From assembly GCA_949739465.1 (NCBI GenBank), contig CATIYQ010000083.1, forward strand, positions 1-11,336: a stretch of 11,336 nucleotides of DNA, written 5' to 3'. The stretch is from an uncultured Peptococcaceae bacterium. GTDB lineage: Bacteria > Bacillota > Dehalobacteriia > UBA4068 > JAAVYR01. Numbering within the stretch: position 1 is the first letter of the stretch; every line of letters starts with the position of its first letter. The notes under the pieces were generated by a model. That model did no database searches. It was not told the origin of the DNA and saw only the letters and a list, made by a program, of their open reading frames with translations. Made by a program: the position numbers and the translations under genes. Positions 6,253 to 11,336 of this stretch are shown here, in pieces.

Positions 6253-8250
6253 ATGTCTGAAGCACAAGAAGAACGCTCCATTATCAACATATTAGACGCG
6301 AAAACCGCCAGCCAAATTGCTGCAGGGGAGGTAGTAGAACGCCCTGTCTCTCTGGTAAAAGAATTGGTGGAAAACGCCATTGATGCCGGCGGCAAAAACA
6401 TCATGGTAAAGCTGTGGCAAACGGCAGGTGGTACTATCCAAGTGGTAGACGACGGTTGTGGTATGACGGCGGCGGATATGCCCAAAGCAATCAAAAACCA
6501 TGCTACCAGCAAAATTCAGTCTATTGAAGATTTGCAGCGTAGTTTTTCCTTAGGCTTTCGCGGCGAGGCGCTAGCCTCCATTGCTGCCGTTTCCAAGATG
6601 GAAATGATTTCCCGCACCAAAGATAGCTTATCTGCCACGCGGCTTTTGATAGAAGCAGGGGTTATTGTGGAGACGACAGAAGAAGCCGCTCCCGTCGGCA
6701 CTAGCATTTTGGTGAAAGAATTGTTCTTTAACACGCCGGCGCGGAAAAAGTTTTTGAAAAGCTACCGTCTGGAAACAGATAAGATATTTGACTTTATTTA
6801 TCATATTAGTTTGTGTCGACCTGACATCAGCTTTCTCCTGCAAAACGAGGGGAAGACTGTATTCAAATCCCCCGGACAAGGAGACCTTGCAGGCGTTGCC
6901 CTTGCTATCTATGGTGGCAAAACGGCGAAAAACCTCATGCCCGTGGCATATGAAAACGAGGAAGAAAGCATTTCTTTAGAAGGCTTAATTTCTCTTCCTG
7001 CTCTGACCCGTGCCAGCCGTCAATACTATAATTTCTTTGTCAACGGCAGGTGGGTGAGAAGTCCGGAGCTGGCGAAAATCGTAGACAAAGTCTATTACAC
7101 GATTATCCCTGAAGGGAAATATCCTATCGTCATTTTGCATTTAAATCTGCCGCCTGACCAAATCGATGTCAACGTTCACCCTAGCAAAATGGAGATTAAA
7201 TTTGCCGATGGTGAAAAAATCAAACAAATCGTCAGCGAAACTCTAATCAATGCTCTTGCCCAAAAGGAACGGTTAATCCCTGTCCTAGAGGGAAAACATA
7301 CGGGGTTGGAGCTTTTTCCCAATCAAAATAATTTAGCTGCTCCTGTGCCTTTCCGTCAAATGGTGGCGGCAGAAGCTCCTACCAGAGAATATAAGGTTAT
7401 TCCCCAAACACCGCCTATCCACAAAACAGAACAGGAAATCGAATACCTGGCGGCGGAAAAATCTCAATACGGGGAAAATGAAATGCCTGAGGAAATTGTT
7501 TACGACGTGCCGCTGAATATGCCCTATAAATCAGGGGTCATTCAAGGGGCGATGGATAGCCCCTATAAACAGGATAAGCCGCGGATACAGCTGCCGGATT
7601 TATTTGCCGACAGAGACGACACCACTGCTGCTGCCAGCGCTAAGAAATTCCGCTTTGCAGATTTACGTCCTTTGGGTCAAATAGACGCGACCTACATCGC
7701 AGCAGTAGGGGACGACGGACTTTATCTCATGGACCAACATGCTGCCCATGAACGGATTCTCTATGAAAAGTTGCGGAAAGAATATTATGAAACAGCGGGA
7801 GATGTAAAGGGAGAAAAAATCTCATATCTCCTGGCTGTACCTCTCACCATAGACCTAAATCAACAGGAAAAATTGCGACTGGTTAATCATATTGTAGAAT
7901 TAAGCGAACTAGGATTTCTTATCGAAGAGTTTGGTGAGACGACTTATCTATTGCGGGGCGTACCTGCTTGGTTTCAAAACTTAGGCTGTGACGAGGGCGT
8001 ATTTATTGAGATTTTAGGGATGTTACTGGAGGACGATAAGGCAAACCCCGGTATGAACCTGGAAAAGCTATTCATGGCAGCTTGCAAAAAAGCGGTAAAA
8101 GCGGGGTATTTCCTTACCAACAGTGACATTGCTTATCTTCTGACAGAGCTGGATAAGACAGAACATGGCTTTACTTGTCCCCATGGCAGACCTACCATTA
8201 TCCGCATCTCTTTATCAGAAATCAAACGGAAATTTATCCGTACCAATTAG
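6253..8250 (+). CDS. mutL: DNA mismatch repair endonuclease MutL
   Basis: MutL couples MutS to strand removal. The 665-residue protein has an N-terminal GHKL ATPase: KELVENAIDAG with catalytic Glu37 and Asn41, DDGCGM (66-71), GFRGEAL (101-107) and FFNTPARKKF. A low-conservation linker (about 345-470) leads to the dimerisation/nuclease domain. That domain has the metal motif DQHAAHE-x4-E (494-505), ACKKAVKAG (Cys611) and CPHGRP (642-647), so it should nick DNA itself, as in bacteria without MutH. The linker contains QLPDLF (446-451), which fits a sliding-clamp-binding hexapeptide. The site corresponding to B. subtilis QEMIVP reads YLLAVP (from Tyr525) and lacks the Gln. AAGGAG sits 5 bases before the ATG. 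The gene lies between mutS and miaA in one operon. Confidence 0.98.
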   Translation: MSEAQEERSIINILDAKTASQIAAGEVVERPVSLVKELVENAIDAGGKNIMVKLWQTAGGTIQVVDDGCGMTAADMPKAIKNHATSKIQSIEDLQRSFSLGFRGEALASIAAVSKMEMISRTKDSLSATRLLIEAGVIVETTEEAAPVGTSILVKELFFNTPARKKFLKSYRLETDKIFDFIYHISLCRPDISFLLQNEGKTVFKSPGQGDLAGVALAIYGGKTAKNLMPVAYENEEESISLEGLISLPALTRASRQYYNFFVNGRWVRSPELAKIVDKVYYTIIPEGKYPIVILHLNLPPDQIDVNVHPSKMEIKFADGEKIKQIVSETLINALAQKERLIPVLEGKHTGLELFPNQNNLAAPVPFRQMVAAEAPTREYKVIPQTPPIHKTEQEIEYLAAEKSQYGENEMPEEIVYDVPLNMPYKSGVIQGAMDSPYKQDKPRIQLPDLFADRDDTTAAASAKKFRFADLRPLGQIDATYIAAVGDDGLYLMDQHAAHERILYEKLRKEYYETAGDVKGEKISYLLAVPLTIDLNQQEKLRLVNHIVELSELGFLIEEFGETTYLLRGVPAWFQNLGCDEGVFIEILGMLLEDDKANPGMNLEKLFMAACKKAVKAGYFLTNSDIAYLLTELDKTEHGFTCPHGRPTIIRISLSEIKRKFIRTN

Positions 8251-8262
8251 AGGACTTGCCCT

Positions 8263-9252
8263 ATGAAGAAAAAACTATTGGTTATCCTAGGTCCTACTGC
8301 CAGTGGGAAAACAGCGCTTTCTGTAGAGATTGCCAGCCATCTTGGGGGAGAAGTCATCTCCGGGGATTCTATGCAGTTTTATCGGGGCATGGACATTGGC
8401 ACAGCGAAGATTTTACCGGGAGAAAAAATGGCGAAAAACGGCTACTGTGTACCTCATCATCTTATTGATAATCTAACCCCTGACATGACGTACAGCGTAG
8501 CAGACTTTCAAAGAGACGCTGACCATATCATTGATGAAATTATTTCCCGTGGGCATATTCCCATGATAGTGGGAGGAACGGGGCTATATATTAACGCCGT
8601 TATCGATAGGGATAAATATCAATTTCTCCAGGAAGAAATTGACGACGCCTTTCGTCGGGAGAAGGAACGGGAAGCCGCTCTTTACGGCAACAATTATGTT
8701 CACAGACAATTGCAAGCATTAAACCAAACAAAGGCGGATGAAATCCATGCCAACAACTTAAAACGGGTTATTCGAGCATTAGAAATAGAACTAGCAAAAA
8801 AACAACGAGAATCCTTGAAAAAATGGGGAAAAAAAGAGGAAACAAGCAAATCTGTCCCTGATTCTGCATATGATTTGATATTGATTGGGTTAACAATGCC
8901 GAGAGAACAGCTCTACAACCGTATCAACAATCGCGTGGATATGATGATGAACCAGGGACTTTTAGCGGAAGTGTCAAGCCTTTTGGCAGTGGGATACGAT
9001 AAAAATCTCAACGCCATGCAGGGCATTGGCTATCGGCAGCTTGTGGCTTATCTGGAAGGTCTGGTTACCTTGGAGGAGGCTGTTTCTCTCATTAAACGGG
9101 ACACCAGGCGGTTTGCCAAACGACAGATGACATGGTTTGGCAAGGACGACCGTATTCAATGGTTTGACATTTCTTGTTACCCCAATCAGGAGGCGCTTAT
9201 TTGCGCCGTATGGCAGCATATTGCTGGTCGGTGGGCAATAGCGGCAAGGTAG
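8263..9252 (+). CDS. miaA: tRNA dimethylallyltransferase MiaA
   Basis: MiaA transfers the dimethylallyl group from DMAPP to N6 of A37 in tRNAs that read codons beginning with U. The 329-residue protein has the P-loop GPTASGKT (10-17), DSMQFYRGMDIGTAK with the general-base region around Asp35, GGTGLYI (104-110), LKRVIRALE (166-174), GIGYRQL (254-260) and the basic TRRFAKRQMTWF near the C terminus, which helps bind tRNA. Length is close to the usual 300-320. The ATG lies 12 bases after the mutL stop and uses AGAGGA overlapping that stop as a ribosome site. Hfq follows 20 bases later; mutL-miaA-hfq is a widespread bacterial gene order. The tRNA-Trp in this window, with A36-A37-A38, is an expected substrate. 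Confidence 0.97.
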   Translation: MKKKLLVILGPTASGKTALSVEIASHLGGEVISGDSMQFYRGMDIGTAKILPGEKMAKNGYCVPHHLIDNLTPDMTYSVADFQRDADHIIDEIISRGHIPMIVGGTGLYINAVIDRDKYQFLQEEIDDAFRREKEREAALYGNNYVHRQLQALNQTKADEIHANNLKRVIRALEIELAKKQRESLKKWGKKEETSKSVPDSAYDLILIGLTMPREQLYNRINNRVDMMMNQGLLAEVSSLLAVGYDKNLNAMQGIGYRQLVAYLEGLVTLEEAVSLIKRDTRRFAKRQMTWFGKDDRIQWFDISCYPNQEALICAVWQHIAGRWAIAAR

Positions 9253-9272
9253 GCTATGAAGGGGGCTGGAAT

Positions 9273-9581
9273 ATGGTAAAACCGGTTTGGGGATTACAGG
9301 ATTATTATTTAAACCAATTGCGGAAGGAAACTGTCCCGGCGACATTTTATTTAATTAATGGATTCCAATTAAAGGCGGTCGTGAAGGGATTTGATAACTT
9401 CATTGTGCTGGTGGAGTCTGACGGCAGACAGCAGATGATTTATAAGCATGCCATTTCTACCATAACGCCGTCAAAGCAGTTTCATGTACAAATCAAGGAA
9501 GACGACAAACCGCAACCCTTGTCAGGGGAAGGCATGTTGCTCTTAGGCGAACAAAACAGTCACAAAAAAGAAAAGCAATAA
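9273..9581 (+). CDS. hfq: RNA chaperone Hfq
   Basis: Hfq forms a ring-shaped Sm-fold hexamer that binds small RNAs and mRNAs. The Sm core is complete: LQDYYLNQLRKETVP helix, Sm1 (FYLINGFQLKAVVKGFDNF, about 25-43) and Sm2 with the family signature YKHAIST (57-63), which lines the proximal U-binding face. NGFQL with Gln at the E. coli Lys31 position is the Firmicute-type distal face. A polar C-terminal tail of about 36 residues follows (102 in all). I chose 9273 because AAGGGGG at 9259-9265 gives good spacing and the family N terminus starts there. The frame is open further upstream into miaA (ATG at 9174), but that stretch is the miaA 3' end in another frame. Its last codons and stop form the operon terminator. 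Confidence 0.95.
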   Translation: MVKPVWGLQDYYLNQLRKETVPATFYLINGFQLKAVVKGFDNFIVLVESDGRQQMIYKHAISTITPSKQFHVQIKEDDKPQPLSGEGMLLLGEQNSHKKEKQ

Positions 9582-9596
9582 TTGCTTTTCTTTTTT
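9564..9596 (+). terminator. Rho-independent terminator overlapping the hfq stop codon
   Basis: AAAAAAGAAAAGCAA (9564-9578) pairs perfectly with TTGCTTTTCTTTTTT (9582-9596); the nominal three-base loop 9579-9581 is exactly the TAA stop of hfq. The first few loop-closing pairs probably stay open. The ascending arm encodes the last five residues (KKEKQ), and the 3' arm ends in six T residues. It closes the minC-mutS-mutL-miaA-hfq operon. Confidence 0.85.
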
Positions 9597-9649
9597 GTTT
9601 ATCCGCGGAAAAGGTGATAATATGCGGTTTTTGCTTATATACCCCCATA

Positions 9650-9678
9650 TTTACAAAATACCCCTAGGGGTATAAAAT
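9650..9678 (+). promoter_or_regulatory. candidate csoR-copA promoter
   Basis: TTTACA (9650-9655) and TAAAAT (9673-9678) each differ from consensus at one base and are separated by 17 bases. The predicted start is near 9685, after the ATG at 9681 but before the csoR ATG at 9696, leaving a short leader that begins at the ribosome site. A weaker pair, TTGTTT (9595-9600) with TAATAT (9618-9623), also has 17-base spacing but overlaps the hfq terminator. Confidence 0.6.
9658..9673 (+). promoter_or_regulatory. candidate CsoR operator, perfect 16-bp palindrome
   Basis: ATACCCCTAGGGGTAT is self-complementary over all 16 bases and sits in the spacer between the -35 and -10 boxes of the candidate promoter. 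Known CsoR operators are GC-tract inverted repeats of the TACCCC...GGGGTA kind, so this matches autorepression by the downstream regulator. A further single half-site ATACCCC occurs at 9639-9645, 19 bases upstream of the first half-site. Confidence 0.82.
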
Positions 9679-9695
9679 ATATGCAGGTGATGAAG

Positions 9696-10010
9696 ATGGA
9701 TAAAAAAATGGACAACAAATGTTGCTGTGAAAAAAAGACCTATCGCGGCGAAGAGGAAAAAAGAAATATTGCCAATCGTATCAGTCGTATTGAAGGTCAG
9801 TTAAAGGGCATTCGCCGCATGGTACAAGAGGACGCATATTGTAACGAAGTGTTGGTGCAGTTGTCGGCGGTGGAACATTCGGTGAAAAGTCTTGCCAATC
9901 ATATTTTAGAAAATCATTTATACAGCTGCGTATCAAGAGACTTGGAAAATGGCAAACTAGAGGTGATAGACGAACTAATTGGTTTGTTTAAGAAATTTAA
10001 CAAGTCCTGA
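9696..10010 (+). CDS. csoR: CsoR-family copper-sensing transcriptional repressor
   Basis: CsoR proteins are small all-helical repressors that leave DNA when they bind Cu(I). The core is typical: NRISRIEGQLKGIRRMV (helix 1), then the Cu ligands Cys49 (DAYC), His74 and Cys78 (ENHLYSC), matching the C-H-x3-C pattern of copper-type members rather than the nickel- or formaldehyde-type. I chose 9696 (104 residues) because AGGTGA at 9685-9690 precedes it by 5 bases; the in-frame ATG at 9681 has no ribosome site and lies inside the likely promoter region. The N-terminal extension carries a Cys triplet (9-11), outside the known sensing site. A P-type copper ATPase follows 16 bases later, and a palindromic operator precedes it, both supporting the copper role. 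Confidence 0.9.
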   Translation: MDKKMDNKCCCEKKTYRGEEEKRNIANRISRIEGQLKGIRRMVQEDAYCNEVLVQLSAVEHSVKSLANHILENHLYSCVSRDLENGKLEVIDELIGLFKKFNKS

Positions 10011-10026
10011 GGGAGGTTTGGAGTTC

Positions 10027-11336
10027 TTGCAGGAAACAAAAAAATTTCAGATAACGGGGATGTCTTGTAGTGCGTGCAGTGCAGCCATTGAACGGGGCAT
10101 GGGAAAAATGGATGCGGTGGAAACTGTTTCGGTAAATTTATTGCAGAACACTATGGAAATTACCTATGACAGTGAGATGTTATCGGTTGACGGTATTATT
10201 CAAGCTGTGGAAAAAATTGGTTATGGCGCGGCGCCTCTCTCTGTAAAAGGGGTGAAGATGACAACCGACGGCAGTGGTAAAAGGGAAATAGACACAGTGG
10301 AGAAAAGCCCTTTGGCGGAAATGAAGAAACGGTTGTTGATTTCCTTCCTTTTCTTAGTGCCATTATTTTATCTTTCTATGGGAAGTATGATGAGACTACC
10401 GGTACCTGCTATTTTTCTGGGCATGGAAAACAGTCTTGTTATGGCGTTTACTCAGTTTTTGCTGGCATTGCCTATTGTCGTGATAAATAAAAAATATTTT
10501 CTGGGCGGTTTCCGTGCACTGTTCCACGGCAGACCCAATATGGATTCTTTAATTGCTACCGGTTCCGGGGCGGCTCTTGCTTATGGCATTTTTGCCCTAT
10601 ATCAGTTATCCTTTGGCTTTGGGCATGGCGATATGGGCATCATTCACGCTTATCATATGGATTTTTATTTTGAATCTGCCGGTATGATATTAACGCTGAT
10701 TACCTTGGGAAAATTCTTAGAGACCCGCGCAAAATCCCGCACCAATGACGCTGTTGAAAAACTATTGGATTTATCGCCGAAAACAGCCCTTCGTCTGGTA
10801 GACGGTAAGGAGCAAGAGGTGGATTTGGCTGATGTTCAGCCGGGGGACATTCTAGTGGTGAAAAACGGACAGCAAGTGCCGGTGGACGGTATAATCGTTC
10901 ATGGTAACGGAACGCTAGACGAATCTGCCATTACAGGGGAGAGCCTCCCTGTCGACAAAATAGCGGGTGACGCTGTGACAGGCGGCACCATTAACACTGT
11001 CGGTTATTTTCAGATGAAAGCACAGCAGGTGGGCGAGAATACAGTGCTCTCTCAAATCATTGGGCTGGTAGAAGAGGCAAGCGGCTCAAAGGCGCCTATT
11101 GCCAAAATTGCCGATAAAATCAGCGGTATTTTCGTGCCGACGGTCATTACCATTGCGTTGCTTACCGTTTTCTTTTGGTGGGGCGTCAAAGGCGAGCCGT
11201 TTCATTTTGCCTTAGGTATGGGCATTGCCGTATTGGTTATTTCTTGTCCTTGCGCACTGGGACTTGCTACGCCCACTGCAATCATGGTTGGGACGGGAAA
11301 AGGAGCGGAAAACGGTATTTTAATCAAAACGGCGGA
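10027..11336 (+). CDS. copA: copper-exporting P1B-type ATPase CopA (3' truncated by window)
   Basis: CopA pumps Cu(I) out of the cytoplasm using ATP. About 436 codons are visible with no stop. An N-terminal heavy-metal domain carries GMSCSACS (Cys14, Cys17). A linker and transmembrane helices follow from about residue 100, with ESAGMILTLITLGKFLE. Then come the actuator domain with TGES (303-306) and the transmembrane metal motif CPC (407-409), the signature of Cu(I)/Ag(I) pumps. The window ends before the phosphorylated DKTGT, so the catalytic half is not seen. No ATG precedes the metal domain. TTG at 10027, 10 bases after GGGAGG (10011-10016), is the best start; TTG at 10018 is too close to that site, and ATG at 10060 would cut into the CxxC domain. 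It is co-transcribed with csoR. Confidence 0.93.
   Translation, partial: MQETKKFQITGMSCSACSAAIERGMGKMDAVETVSVNLLQNTMEITYDSEMLSVDGIIQAVEKIGYGAAPLSVKGVKMTTDGSGKREIDTVEKSPLAEMKKRLLISFLFLVPLFYLSMGSMMRLPVPAIFLGMENSLVMAFTQFLLALPIVVINKKYFLGGFRALFHGRPNMDSLIATGSGAALAYGIFALYQLSFGFGHGDMGIIHAYHMDFYFESAGMILTLITLGKFLETRAKSRTNDAVEKLLDLSPKTALRLVDGKEQEVDLADVQPGDILVVKNGQQVPVDGIIVHGNGTLDESAITGESLPVDKIAGDAVTGGTINTVGYFQMKAQQVGENTVLSQIIGLVEEASGSKAPIAKIADKISGIFVPTVITIALLTVFFWWGVKGEPFHFALGMGIAVLVISCPCALGLATPTAIMVGTGKGAENGILIKTA

Noticed and set aside
9174..9272. N-terminal extension of Hfq from the ATG at 9174
   Set aside because: It overlaps the conserved miaA 3' end in another frame, has no Hfq-like sequence, and the ATG at 9273 has a good ribosome site.
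9595..9623. TTGTTT-17-TAATAT as the main csoR promoter
   Set aside because: Several mismatches to consensus and overlap with the hfq terminator; the TTTACA-17-TAAAAT pair is better and holds the operator.
9681..9695. csoR start at ATG 9681
   Set aside because: No ribosome site precedes it and it lies upstream of the predicted transcript start; AGGTGA supports 9696.

Overview
The window looks like chromosomal DNA from a Firmicute-type bacterium of moderate GC content. The evidence is strong AGGAGG-type ribosome sites, the mutS-mutL-miaA-hfq gene order, a MutL with an endonuclease motif, a Hfq core of the Firmicute type, and a CsoR-CopA copper module. A Negativicutes member (anaerobic, with MinC and Hfq) is a plausible guess, but nothing seen here proves it. 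There are no transposases, integrases, phage genes or CRISPR arrays, and gene density is very high.

Layout. (1) 1-1392, + strand: the end of an acyl-CoA synthetase and a xylose-isomerase-like TIM-barrel protein, closed by a strong terminator. (2) 1404-2804, - strand: a TtcA-like tRNA sulfurtransferase overlaps by 4 bases a DUF523/TudS-like [4Fe-4S] desulfidase. Next comes tRNA-Trp(CCA), with its own near-perfect promoter and terminator. (3) 2805-2896: a short divergent intergenic region. (4) 2897-9596, + strand: minC, mutS, mutL, miaA and hfq, tightly spaced and closed by a terminator whose loop is the hfq stop codon. (5) 9597 to the end: a copper-response operon of csoR and copA, with a perfect 16-bp palindrome placed between the -35 and -10 boxes. 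copA starts at TTG and runs off the window.

How the genes work together. MutS and MutL form the methyl-independent mismatch repair pair. MiaA (A37 prenylation) and the TtcA-like enzyme (C32 thiolation) both modify tRNA anticodon loops, and the tRNA-Trp encoded here carries the sequence features of both targets. Hfq is the RNA chaperone. CsoR is expected to repress csoR-copA until Cu(I) accumulates, and CopA then exports the metal. All genes fall in well-known families. The most notable points are the thiolase/desulfidase gene fusion-like overlap, a MinC outside a min cluster with RSGK in place of RSGQ, an apparent shift of the sliding-clamp motif from MutS to the MutL linker, and the compact regulatory sites at trnW, hfq and csoR. 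I did not find a clearly new multi-gene system.
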